Notes under the pieces: model-generated
The model's input: only the letters and a program-made list of their open reading frames with translations
Told to the model about the DNA's origin: nothing
Database searches by the model: none
Source of the DNA: Microcoleus sp. FACHB-1515
GTDB taxonomy: Bacteria > Cyanobacteriota > Cyanobacteriia > Elainellales > Elainellaceae
Reading direction: 5' to 3'
DNA: 64,000 nt
NCBI RefSeq assembly: GCF_014696105.1
Contig: NZ_JACJPO010000064.1
Span: 25,686-89,685 of the forward strand
Shown here: positions 43,430 through 51,513 of the stretch, in pieces
How the letters are laid out: every line of letters starts with the position of its first letter
How positions within the stretch are numbered: the stretch's first letter is position 1
Translations under genes and position numbers: made by a program

Positions 43430-45901
43430 ATGCGCGTTTGGCTTGCCGCTGTCACCAGCGCGATTTTGCTGCTTCCCCCATTTGCTTCGATCGAAGCGAT
43501 CGCCACGCTTCCTGATACGCCAATTCGTTCAGCGGAAGATCGCAAAGCCCAAGCGAATCAACTCCTGACTCAAGGCGTTTCACAGCTTCAAAATAGCGAC
43601 TATCAGCAGGCGTTGCAATCTCTCCAAACTGCGCTGCAAATCCATCAGGAAATTGGCGATCGACCCGGTGAGTTAATGGCGGTCAACAGCTTGGGCGCAA
43701 CTTATTTTCAGCTTGGGCAATATCACCAATCGATCGAGATGTCTCAGCGGGCATTGGCGTTAATGCAAACGGCAACCGAGCCGAATTTAGAGATGCAAAT
43801 GGTGACGCTGATCAATTTGGGATTGTCCTATCAGTATTTGGGAGAGTATGCGCGATCGATCCAGTCGCTTCAGCAGGCGCGAACCCTGGGCGAAACGAGC
43901 AATCAGCCCTTGCTGGCCGCAACCAGCTTGGTCAGCTTGGGCGATGCCTACCGCACCATCGGGCAGTACGAGCGAGCCGTACATCTGTTTGAGCAAGCCT
44001 TAGCGCGGCTGCGATCCTCATTGCCGGATGCCCGATTGGAACAGGCGTGGCGACAGGCAGAGGCTGGGGCGCTGGTGAATTTGGGTATTGCCTACACCGC
44101 CCAACAGCAATTTCCGCAAGCGATCGCCAGCTTGCAGCAGGGGCTGAATTTGGCGCAGGCGATTGGCGATCGCCAAATTCAAGCGCGAGCGCTGCTGAAT
44201 CTGGGCGGTGCTTACCTCACAGGAGGTCAGCCGCAACGCGCCCAAAGCGTTTTTCAACAATCGCTCGACCTCGCGCAGGAAATTGGCGATCGCCAAGGAG
44301 AAGCAATCGCCTGGGGAAATTTGGGTTACGCCCATCGCGAACTAGGAAATTTCACTCAGGCGATTGCGGCCTATCAGCAGTCGATCGCGATCAAGCGCGA
44401 GCTTGGCGATCGCCAGGGGGAAGCAATCAGTCTCAGCAATTATGCTTATGCGCTGCTGATGGCAAATCGTCCGCAACAAGCAGAATCGCTGTTGCATGAG
44501 TCGATCGAAATTTTGGAATCGCTGCGAACTGGCCTGGAGGACAACCGCGATCGCATTGCCCTGATCGACACTCAAGCTTATGCCTACGAGAATTTGCAGA
44601 ACGCTCTAATCATGCAAAATCAGCCGGAAGCCGCGCTTGAGGTGGCAGAACGCGGACGTGCCCAAGCATTTACGGAACTGCTCGCTCGCCATTTGACCGC
44701 TGAGCGATCGCCTGAGGACGAGCGACAGGTTCGATCGAATCCCCTTTCGATCGCAGATATTCAACGCATCGCTCGCCAGCAAAACGCCACGCTGATTGAA
44801 TACTCGATCATCGACGATCAAAAGCTGTTCATTTGGGTCGTTAAGCCTTCTGGCGAAATTGCCTTTCGTCAAACGAACTTCACTCATTTTCAACTTGATG
44901 CTCGACCCGCTCTGGCTGCAACCAACCATCAGCCAAACGCCACTGCGATCGATGCGCTCGTTTCGGCCACACGCGGAGCGGTAATTGCCGATCGAGAAGC
45001 AGGCGATCGGATTGATTTGACGCAAAGCTGGCGGTTGCGTCAGCTTCATCAACTGCTGATCGAGCCGATTCAAGATCTGCTGCCGACTGAACCAAACGAT
45101 CGCCTCATTTTGATTCCCCAAGGCAGTCTGTTTTTAGTTCCGTTTCCCGCCCTGCAAACGGCTTCAGGTGAATACCTCATTGAGCGGCACACGCTCTCGA
45201 TCGCCCCTTCCATTCAAGTCCTCGATCTGGCGGAGCAGCGCCGCGCATCACAATCTTCCCTTGGCGATCGCGCCTTGATTGTCGGCAATCCCACGATGCC
45301 AACTTTGCCTACGCTGTCTGGAGAACCTGCTCAAGCCTTGGCCGCTTTGCCCGGAGCCGAGCAGGAAGCTAAAGCGATCGCTGAGTTTTTCGATACGGAA
45401 GCACTCGTTGGCACTCAAGCGACTGAAACCGCTGTTGTAGAGCAGATGGCAACTGCCCGCATTGTTCATCTGGCGACACATGGCTTGTTGCAGTATGGAC
45501 AGCCGGACGAATACGGCATTTTGGATACACCCGGCGCGATCGCCTTGGCACCGTCGGCCACCGATGACGGACTGCTCACCGCCAGCGAAATTCTTAACCT
45601 GAATCTGAACGCCCAACTGGTGGTACTGAGCGCCTGCGATACCGGGCGTGGACGCATTACCGGAGATGGCGTCGTGGGGCTGTCTCGATCGCTGTTGGCC
45701 GCAGGCGTACCCAGTCTGATCGTCTCGCTGTGGGCGGCGGCAGATATTCCGACTTCCGATCTCATGACGCAATTTTATCGTCAGCTTGAGCAAAATCCTG
45801 ACAAAGCTCAAGCGCTACGGCAGGCGATGCTTGAAACCATGAAGCAACATTCACATCCGAAGGACTGGGCGGCTTTTACGCTGATCGGAACGCCACGCTG
45901 A
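43430..45901 (+). CDS. TPR-repeat protein with C-terminal CHAT peptidase domain
   Basis: An 823-residue exported or anchored protein: a signal-like hydrophobic helix (VWLAAVTSAILLLPPFASI) is followed by about eight TPR repeats (ALQSLQTALQIHQEIGDR is typical) at 45-400. The CHAT domain occupies about 450-823. It carries the catalytic His in IVHLATHGLLQYG and the Cys in VVLSACDTGRG, plus GDGVVGLSRSLLAAG and the final SHPKDWAAFTLIG. TPRs should bind a protein partner. The ATG at 43430 is chosen because the signal sequence starts there. It is the second CHAT protein within 10 kb. Confidence 0.92.
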   Translation: MRVWLAAVTSAILLLPPFASIEAIATLPDTPIRSAEDRKAQANQLLTQGVSQLQNSDYQQALQSLQTALQIHQEIGDRPGELMAVNSLGATYFQLGQYHQSIEMSQRALALMQTATEPNLEMQMVTLINLGLSYQYLGEYARSIQSLQQARTLGETSNQPLLAATSLVSLGDAYRTIGQYERAVHLFEQALARLRSSLPDARLEQAWRQAEAGALVNLGIAYTAQQQFPQAIASLQQGLNLAQAIGDRQIQARALLNLGGAYLTGGQPQRAQSVFQQSLDLAQEIGDRQGEAIAWGNLGYAHRELGNFTQAIAAYQQSIAIKRELGDRQGEAISLSNYAYALLMANRPQQAESLLHESIEILESLRTGLEDNRDRIALIDTQAYAYENLQNALIMQNQPEAALEVAERGRAQAFTELLARHLTAERSPEDERQVRSNPLSIADIQRIARQQNATLIEYSIIDDQKLFIWVVKPSGEIAFRQTNFTHFQLDARPALAATNHQPNATAIDALVSATRGAVIADREAGDRIDLTQSWRLRQLHQLLIEPIQDLLPTEPNDRLILIPQGSLFLVPFPALQTASGEYLIERHTLSIAPSIQVLDLAEQRRASQSSLGDRALIVGNPTMPTLPTLSGEPAQALAALPGAEQEAKAIAEFFDTEALVGTQATETAVVEQMATARIVHLATHGLLQYGQPDEYGILDTPGAIALAPSATDDGLLTASEILNLNLNAQLVVLSACDTGRGRITGDGVVGLSRSLLAAGVPSLIVSLWAAADIPTSDLMTQFYRQLEQNPDKAQALRQAMLETMKQHSHPKDWAAFTLIGTPR

Positions 45902-46032
45902 ACCCGCTGCCGACTGCTGCGGTCAAGTTAAAGCGTCGCTTTATTCATTTGGAATAGGCGATCGAACAAGTTATTACAACAAAGTCCCACCTCCTGAATG
46001 AAAGCGGGACTTTACTGAACTGAGTTGAATTT

Positions 46033-46224
46033 CTATTGAGCCGTTGCAAGCTGCGGTTCATATTGAAACCGGAGATGCGGGTGTAGTTGCGAGTAGTAGG
46101 AATAGATTTCGATCGCGTCCAGTTCATCAAGAACCGGATGTTGAACTTTGATGCCGTCACCGAGGGGAATGACTAGACAGCGCTGTTGGCCGCACGAAAG
46201 CAGCTTTTTGTTCTCGATGTTCAT
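46033..46224 (-). CDS. small hypothetical protein, 63 aa
   Basis: A short frame beginning MNIENKKLLSCGQQRCLVIPLGDG and ending QLATAQ, with two cysteines. Ribosome-site support is weak and I do not recognise the family. It is included because the coding frame is clean and no other gene covers the gap of about 630 bases. An alternative overlapping minus-strand frame (45945-46160) looks less protein-like. Confidence 0.4.
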   Translation of the reverse strand: MNIENKKLLSCGQQRCLVIPLGDGIKVQHPVLDELDAIEIYSYYSQLHPHLRFQYEPQLATAQ

Positions 46225-46531
46225 TTTGCAAGATGTTAAAAAAAAAGAGTTTATGGAAGAAAAAAGATAGTTAAAGTAGTCACCCTATCGAAGACGCCAG
46301 ATAGTCTGGTTTGTTTCTGATAGTTCAATCTTAAAAAATTGAACTCATCCATCCACTCCTACCTAGTACGGATAGTCGAATCTCTCCTAGGATGTGATCT
46401 GACGCACATTGATGCTCCGATCGATCACCACCTCTCGAACACCAAAATCCGAACGCTTTTGCCCCAATGTGCCAGAATGTGCCACGATTAAAAACCGAAG
46501 ACGCACATTAGACCAGCGATCGCTTGACAGC
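46225..46531. other. intergenic region upstream of cobH
   Basis: About 300 AT-rich bases. Two small hairpins are visible, CCAGA/TCTGG near 46300 and GTTCAAT/ATTGAAC at 46323-46344. No gene is supported. A cobalamin riboswitch was looked for because of the downstream gene and its conserved core was not found. Confidence 0.45.
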
Positions 46532-47155
46532 ATGGAGTGGCACATCACCGACGCGCAAAGCCTACGAATTATCGATCGCGAAATTGGCGATCACGTCTTT
46601 TCGCCTTCGGAGTATGAAATTGTGCGGCGCGTAATTTACGCCACAGCCGATTTTGACTACAAATCGTTGATTCGCTTTTCCGACCAGGCATTGCAGGCCG
46701 GAGCCGCTGCCCTTGCCGCCCGCAGCACGATCGTCGTTGATGTGCCAATGGTGCAGGTCGGCATCACGCCGATTATTCAGGAAACCTTTGCCAATCCGGT
46801 TTATTGCAGCATGGAAGCGCTCACCCGCCCGCAGCGCGAAAAATCTCGCGTCGCTTGGGGCATCGAAACGCTCGCCCGCCGCTATCCGGAAGGCATCTTC
46901 GTCATCGGCCAAGCACAAACCGCTCTGAGCGTCCTGGTAGACCTGATCGAGCAAGAAGAAATTCGCCCCGCTTTGGTGATTGGCACACCTGCGGGATTTG
47001 TGGGGACGGATGCGGTCGATCGCCTCAAAGATTCGCTCATCCCGCACATCCGCATTGAAGGCCGCAAGGGAAATGCAGTCGTGGCAGCGGCGATCGTCAA
47101 CAGCTTGGTCGATCTTGCCTGGCAAGCTTACGGTAAAGAAGGAAATGGCGGTTGA
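46532..47155 (+). CDS. cobH: precorrin-8X methylmutase
   Basis: Moves a methyl group from C-11 to C-12 of the corrin ring in cobalamin (vitamin B12) synthesis, in the cytosol. The 207 residues match CobH/CbiC: EIVRRVIYATADFDY near the start, DVPMVQVGI, a helix ALTRPQREKSRVAWGIE, PALVIGTPAGFVG and the C-terminal GNAVVAAAIVNSLVDLA. The ATG at 46532 gives the usual length of about 210; the open frame continues upstream but that part is not conserved-looking. No other cobalamin genes are in the window. Confidence 0.93.
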   Translation: MEWHITDAQSLRIIDREIGDHVFSPSEYEIVRRVIYATADFDYKSLIRFSDQALQAGAAALAARSTIVVDVPMVQVGITPIIQETFANPVYCSMEALTRPQREKSRVAWGIETLARRYPEGIFVIGQAQTALSVLVDLIEQEEIRPALVIGTPAGFVGTDAVDRLKDSLIPHIRIEGRKGNAVVAAAIVNSLVDLAWQAYGKEGNGG

Positions 47156-47243
47156 CCGAATCTTGTAGACCAGCAGCACAAGCTTGATTTGACCAGTGTG
47201 GCTTTCAAGAGAGGGCAGAAGCGAGCAAAGGAGCAACAGGGCA

Positions 47244-47788
47244 ATGACGACGAATGAATCTTCTAGACTCGATCGCCTCGAAATTCTCCTCAGTGAACTG
47301 GGCGATCGCCAGGTTGCCACACAGCAGCAGAGCAGCGGTTGCTCGATGAATCGATCGCTGCTGCCAACCATACGCAGCGATTGCTCGACGAATCGATCGC
47401 TGCTGCCGATGCTCGCGCCGCGGCAACACAGCAGCAGATTAACCGTACCCAACGGTTGCTCGATGAATCAAGTGCGGCGGCGACTGCTCGTATTGAAGCG
47501 ACCCAACGGCTGCTCGATGAATCGATCGCGACTGCGAATGCTCGCGCCAATACGGTATTTCTCGCGATCGACCAGCTAGTCGCTCAGCAGCGAGCATCCG
47601 CCGCTGAAACCCGCGCCAGCATTGCCGACATCATGCAGACGATCGCCACCGAAGCAATCGACATCCGTACCGAGATGCGAATCATGCAGGCGGATATTCG
47701 CGAGATGCAGTCAGAAGTGCGCGGACTCCAAACCGAAAATCGCCGCATTCTCGATATTTTGCAAAATCGTACCGATGATCGCGAGTAA
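47244..47788 (+). pseudogene. coiled-coil repeat protein gene with an internal frameshift
   Basis: Two overlapping frames together encode one helical protein. The first runs from the ATG at 47244 (MTTNESSRLDRLEILLSELG) to about 47330. The second takes over between 47297 and 47339 and continues to 47788. The second part repeats TQRLLDESIAAA-like units four times, then forms a long coiled coil ending EIDIRTEMRIMQADIREMQS-like and LQTENRRILDIL. The shift lies in a CAG-rich run (ACACAGCAGCAGAGCAGCGG). It could be a true mutation, a slippage hotspot or a sequencing error. If repaired, the product would be about 180 residues and cytosolic. Confidence 0.7.
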
Positions 47789-47813
47789 AGAGCTTGAGGC
47801 CAGGCAGTGACAG

Positions 47814-47880
47814 ATCCCCCCAAATCCCCCTTAGAAAGGGGGATTTGGGGGCGACGCCCTCCTTTTTAAGGAGGGCGGGG
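47814..47880. repeat. double-hairpin intergenic repeat
   Basis: Two adjacent stems. CCCCCAAATCCCCCTT (47817-47832) pairs perfectly with its complement at 47836-47851 across three bases. CGCCCTCCTT (47855-47864) pairs with AAGGAGGGCG (47868-47877) across TTT. This wording is common between genes in cyanobacterial genomes. It may also end transcription between the two converging genes here. Confidence 0.8.
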
Positions 47881-47947
47881 GAGGATCGCAGCCTGTTAAA
47901 ACTTACCCTAGAGATTCGGCAAACCTTAAAAACCCCAAACCTAACTC

Positions 47948-48997
47948 CTAGGCAGGTCGTGAAAGCTGATTTAAATGCCGAACGAGCAGCTTTGACTTGA
48001 GGCCATATTCGATCGCTTCCAGCACGCGCACCATGCCCGTTGTATTGATCATTTCGATGTTTTTGCCGTTGCGCTGAGCGGCTTGAGTCGCTTTGTCCGT
48101 CAGTTTGTGGCTGGTGTAGCCTGTGATGATCAAAACGAGATCGGCGGAAGCGACGTGGCTTTCCGCTTGTTCGGCAATTTGCGGGCCAGATTGAGCCGTA
48201 CACCAAACCAGGGTGACGCGAGAGTCGCGGAGGCGGTTGCGAATCGCGGTTTCGAGGCGATCGTGTCCGCCAAAGATCACCACCTTACCTTCAAGCTGGC
48301 TGTAGGGGTTGGGGCGCTTTTCGGTTGTGCGGTGGCGGATGCGCGGCTGTACTTCAGTGGCACGATCGACTCTGGCACGATTTTCCAGCGCTTTGTTGTA
48401 GATGAACGTCAGCGTTTGCTCGTGCGTTCCTCTCAGGCGGGCAGGCTGGCCGTCTTCGCTGGTGGCGTTGATTTGGGCGATTAACGCTTCCACGACTTCT
48501 TCGAGGGCACCGATCGCCTTGAGGTCTTGCACATGGCCGCGAACGGCAACAGCAGCATCCGTAGCGCTATAAAAATTTTGCTGCTCAGAAATCATTTCCA
48601 GCAAGTCCGCTTTGAGTCCTTGTCGCCAGCGATTGGTTTGTTCGGCAATCCGCTCGTCGAGCAATCTTTCTTCGTTGAGAATCATTTGGCGATCGACCGT
48701 TTGTGCAGCCAGTAGCGGTGCGTCTGCCAGTTTTTGCCGCAGATCAGCAGCTTTTTCTTCGAGCTTGCGGCGTGTAATGCTATCAACAAAATCTTCAGGC
48801 GGTAAGTCAGCCAGTGTTGCTTCAATCTGGGCAAGTAACGGCTTTAGGCGCTGTTCAATTTCAACCAGGGCTTTTTGAATTTGTTCTTCACGCTGCTGAA
48901 GCAAGCGCTTTTCTTCGCGTTCAATTTTCGCCAGTGCGAGTAAATCTTGAACGGAATTTTCTAGCTGGTCGAGTTCATTAAAATCCATAAAAATCAT
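47948..48997 (-). CDS. coiled-coil protein with C-terminal DUF2325 domain
   Basis: A 349-residue soluble protein. The first two-thirds is a long coiled coil (KIEREEKRLLQQREEQIQKA and onward). The C-terminal 110 residues form a small Rossmann-like domain, GKVVIFGGHDRLETAIRNRL, WCTAQSGPQ, ASADLVLIITGYTSH, NGKNIEMINTTGM, which fits DUF2325, a family of unknown function. A start at 48988 three codons later is also possible. No neighbours suggest a function. Confidence 0.85.
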   Translation of the reverse strand: MIFMDFNELDQLENSVQDLLALAKIEREEKRLLQQREEQIQKALVEIEQRLKPLLAQIEATLADLPPEDFVDSITRRKLEEKAADLRQKLADAPLLAAQTVDRQMILNEERLLDERIAEQTNRWRQGLKADLLEMISEQQNFYSATDAAVAVRGHVQDLKAIGALEEVVEALIAQINATSEDGQPARLRGTHEQTLTFIYNKALENRARVDRATEVQPRIRHRTTEKRPNPYSQLEGKVVIFGGHDRLETAIRNRLRDSRVTLVWCTAQSGPQIAEQAESHVASADLVLIITGYTSHKLTDKATQAAQRNGKNIEMINTTGMVRVLEAIEYGLKSKLLVRHLNQLSRPA

Positions 48998-49266
48998 CCA
49001 GAAATATTGCTTGAAGTGGATAGGAAGATTGTTCCCAGGAACTAACGCATTTAACTGAAAAGGCGATCGAGTGAATTACCAGTCGATCAAAAGAAAGCGG
49101 CGAAACGTAAAAGTCTCTATGGCGTACTATCCAATCACACTACGACAGCGTTTTACAATCCACCAGGTAGAGATTTCCCAACCTGCGATCGAATCGCTCG
49201 AAATTGCTATGGTGTGTATCAGTGCAGTAGCCGCCTGTTTTTTGCGTTTCGCGATTTCTCTATCCT

Positions 49267-50448
49267 ATGCATTATCGGCGTTTTGGACGTACTCAATTAG
49301 CGATGCCCATTTTCTCTTGTGGAGGAATGCGGTATCAGTACAAATGGCAAGATGTTCCGCAGTCGGAAATTCCGCAGGCAAATCAGGCCAATCTTGAAGC
49401 GACAATTCGGCGGGCGATCGAAGTCGGCATCAACCACATTGAAACGGCCAGAGGCTATGGCTCGTCTGAAGCGCAATTAGGCCGAATTTTACCGACTCTG
49501 CCTCGCGATCGCATCATCGTCCAAACCAAGGTGAGTCCCAGTGCCGATTCACGCTCGTTTGGGCAGACGATCGAAAAATCCCTGTCCCTGCTCAAGCTGG
49601 ACTACATTGATCTGCTGGGTCTGCACGGCATCAACACGCCGGAACTTCTGCATCAAAGCATTCGTCCGGGCGGCTGTCTCGATGTGGCCCGCAAACTGCA
49701 AGCAGCAGGCAAAATTCGCTTCATCGGCTTTTCGACGCATGGGCCAACGGATGTCATTGTCAAGGCGATCGAAACCGATCAGTTTGATTACGTCAATTTG
49801 CACTGGTACTACGTCAATCAGACGAACTGGCCTGCGATCGCCGCTGCCCAAGCGCACGACATGGGCGTCTTCATCATCAGTCCAACCGACAAGGGCGGAA
49901 TGCTCTACAAGCCACCTGCCAAGCTTGTCAGGCTGTGTCAGCCGCTCAGCCCGATCGTTTTCAACAATCTGTTTTGCCTTAGCCATCCGCAGGTGCATAC
50001 GCTCAGCGTTGGGGCAGCGAAACCCAGCGATTTTGATGAACATCTCAAAACGTTGGAGTCCATCGATCGCCCCGACGAAATTTTGCCGCCGATCCTCGCC
50101 CGCCTCGAAAATGAAGCGATCCGCATTCTGGGCGAAACCTGGTGGAAAACTTGGAGTCAAGGCTTACCAGACGTGGAAAATACGCCCGGACGCATCAACA
50201 TTCGCCTGATTTTGCTGCTGCGAAATCTTGCTCTTGCGTTTGACCTGATGGAATATTCAAGAACGCGCTACAACATGCTGGGCAACAGCGGCCACTGGGT
50301 TCCGGGTGAAAAGGGCGATCGCGCCTCACGACTCGATCTAAGCGCTTGTTTAGCTCAAAGTCCAAATCGCGATCGCATTCCGCAACTCCTGCTGGAAGCG
50401 CATGAACTGCTTGGCGGTCAGGCGGTGAAGCGACTGTCGCAGCAGTAG
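49267..50448 (+). CDS. aldo/keto reductase
   Basis: A 393-residue NADPH-dependent oxidoreductase of the aldo/keto reductase barrel family. YRRFGRTQLAMPIFSCGGMR opens the fold. The catalytic region shows HIETARGYGSSE, with Tyr and Glu where most relatives have Asp-Thr, the Lys in VQTKVSP and the His in GLHGI. The last 110 residues (after HLKTLES) extend beyond the usual 330-residue length and may form an extra helical domain. Substrate is unknown. It stands alone on its transcript. Confidence 0.9.
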   Translation: MHYRRFGRTQLAMPIFSCGGMRYQYKWQDVPQSEIPQANQANLEATIRRAIEVGINHIETARGYGSSEAQLGRILPTLPRDRIIVQTKVSPSADSRSFGQTIEKSLSLLKLDYIDLLGLHGINTPELLHQSIRPGGCLDVARKLQAAGKIRFIGFSTHGPTDVIVKAIETDQFDYVNLHWYYVNQTNWPAIAAAQAHDMGVFIISPTDKGGMLYKPPAKLVRLCQPLSPIVFNNLFCLSHPQVHTLSVGAAKPSDFDEHLKTLESIDRPDEILPPILARLENEAIRILGETWWKTWSQGLPDVENTPGRINIRLILLLRNLALAFDLMEYSRTRYNMLGNSGHWVPGEKGDRASRLDLSACLAQSPNRDRIPQLLLEAHELLGGQAVKRLSQQ

Positions 50449-50474
50449 ATCGTTTGTGGGATGCGATCGCCCCT

Positions 50475-50735
50475 TCAAAGTTCCGCTCGAATCGTAAACG
50501 AATAATCGCCACCCGGCTCAAGCTGATAGTCGCTGCGTTCGAGGAAGCGGCTGAGTGGTTCTTTAATCAGCGCCCGACCGAGTGTGGGTTCGATCGCCAA
50601 ATCGCCTTGCCGAAAGCGCCACTGAAAGCGCCATTCGTAGCCGTTGGCTTGCACTTCGCCTTCAATGCGGCCTTGCTGCCAAGACTGATGCGTAATCCGC
50701 ACATGGGCGGTGGTGACGGGTAAACGCTTACTCAC
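50475..50735 (-). CDS. small protein, probably DUF3146 family
   Basis: An 86-residue protein with the pattern TTAHVRITHQSWQQGRIEGEV, WRFQWRFRQGDLAIEPTLGRAL, IKEPLSRFLERSDYQLEPGG, FTIRAEL. I recall this as a small cyanobacterial family of unknown function, DUF3146, but the name is from memory. It is rich in strands and has no signal or membrane segment. It converges with the aldo/keto reductase gene. Confidence 0.75.
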   Translation of the reverse strand: MSKRLPVTTAHVRITHQSWQQGRIEGEVQANGYEWRFQWRFRQGDLAIEPTLGRALIKEPLSRFLERSDYQLEPGGDYSFTIRAEL

Positions 50736-50880
50736 GGGTCGCTGCTTCTTTCCTACCTTGCCTTGTGCCGCCCAGCCAAAACTCGCCGCGCCAGCTTATT
50801 GTGACTCTAGCGAAGATTCGATGATCCATCCACCCGCCTTTCTACAGACATTTTCCTGATTTGCGGCTGAATCTCCTGCA

Positions 50881-51471
50881 ATGACTCAACTACTTCTGAC
50901 TTCATTTTCAACCTGGCTTCCCCATCAACTACTTCTGACTTCATTTTCAACCTGGCTTCCCCATCAAAAATCGAACTCAGCCGATGATTTGCTGGTGGAA
51001 TTTTTGCAGCGGAAGCCGTCGATCGATCTTCAAGTTCTGCGACATTTACCCGTCGATTTTATGCTGGCTCCACAGCAGACGATCGCCTGCATCCAAACGC
51101 TTCAACCGCAAGCTGTGGTTTGCTGCGGCATGGCGGAATCGCGATCGAAACTCAGCGTTGAATCGCAAGCGGTAATCAGCAATACCGTACCGGGAGCGCA
51201 GAGCGATACCGTACTGGGAGCGCAGAGCGATCGCATTCTTAAAACACGCTTTGATTTGCCTCAGCTTGTGAACGGATTACCGTTGACTGAAATTAGTCAT
51301 GATGCAGGCCGCTTTGTCTGCAATGCAACATATTTCGCTGTTTTAGAACATTTGCAGCATTCATCTGGTCTGGGTTTGTTTGTACATGTGCCAATTTTGA
51401 CTGAGGCAAATTGCGAAGCGATCGTCAGCGATTTTGCGACGCTCTTGCAGCGAATTTCCAACTTATTCTAA
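50881..51471 (+). CDS. pyroglutamyl-peptidase I-like (C15) protein with internal duplications
   Basis: A 196-residue protein resembling C15 cysteine peptidases, which remove N-terminal pyroglutamate. GMAESRSKLSVESQA matches the Glu-containing segment, DAGRFVCNATYF carries the nucleophile Cys, and FVHVP the His. The N-terminus is odd: LLLTSFSTWLPHQ appears twice in tandem from a 39-bp duplication. In the middle, TVPGAQSD and TVLGAQSD repeat from a 24-bp duplication. Both are in frame. They lie near the first strand and in a loop before the active site, so folding or activity may be affected. Confidence 0.78.
   Translation: MTQLLLTSFSTWLPHQLLLTSFSTWLPHQKSNSADDLLVEFLQRKPSIDLQVLRHLPVDFMLAPQQTIACIQTLQPQAVVCCGMAESRSKLSVESQAVISNTVPGAQSDTVLGAQSDRILKTRFDLPQLVNGLPLTEISHDAGRFVCNATYFAVLEHLQHSSGLGLFVHVPILTEANCEAIVSDFATLLQRISNLF
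50887..50964 (+). repeat. 39-bp perfect tandem duplication inside the C15-like gene
   Basis: The unit beginning CAACTACTTCTGACTTC occupies 50887-50925 and is repeated exactly at 50926-50964. The first three bases occur again just after. The lack of any difference indicates a recent event. It adds 13 residues in frame. Confidence 0.97.
51182..51229 (+). repeat. 24-bp tandem duplication inside the C15-like gene
   Basis: ATACCGTACCGGGAGCGC starts the first unit at 51182-51205; the second at 51206-51229 differs at one base (C to T, Pro to Leu). It adds eight residues in frame. A partial third unit, AT, leads into a HIP1-like sequence. Confidence 0.95.
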
Positions 51472-51513
51472 GTGTCGAACGACTAGATGAACCGACAATT
51501 CGATCGCTCCAAA

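Noticed and set aside
45945..46160. 71-codon minus-strand frame
   Set aside because: It overlaps the better-looking 63-residue frame and has no ribosome site.
46225..46531. Cobalamin riboswitch upstream of cobH
   Set aside because: The conserved B12-box-like core was not found.
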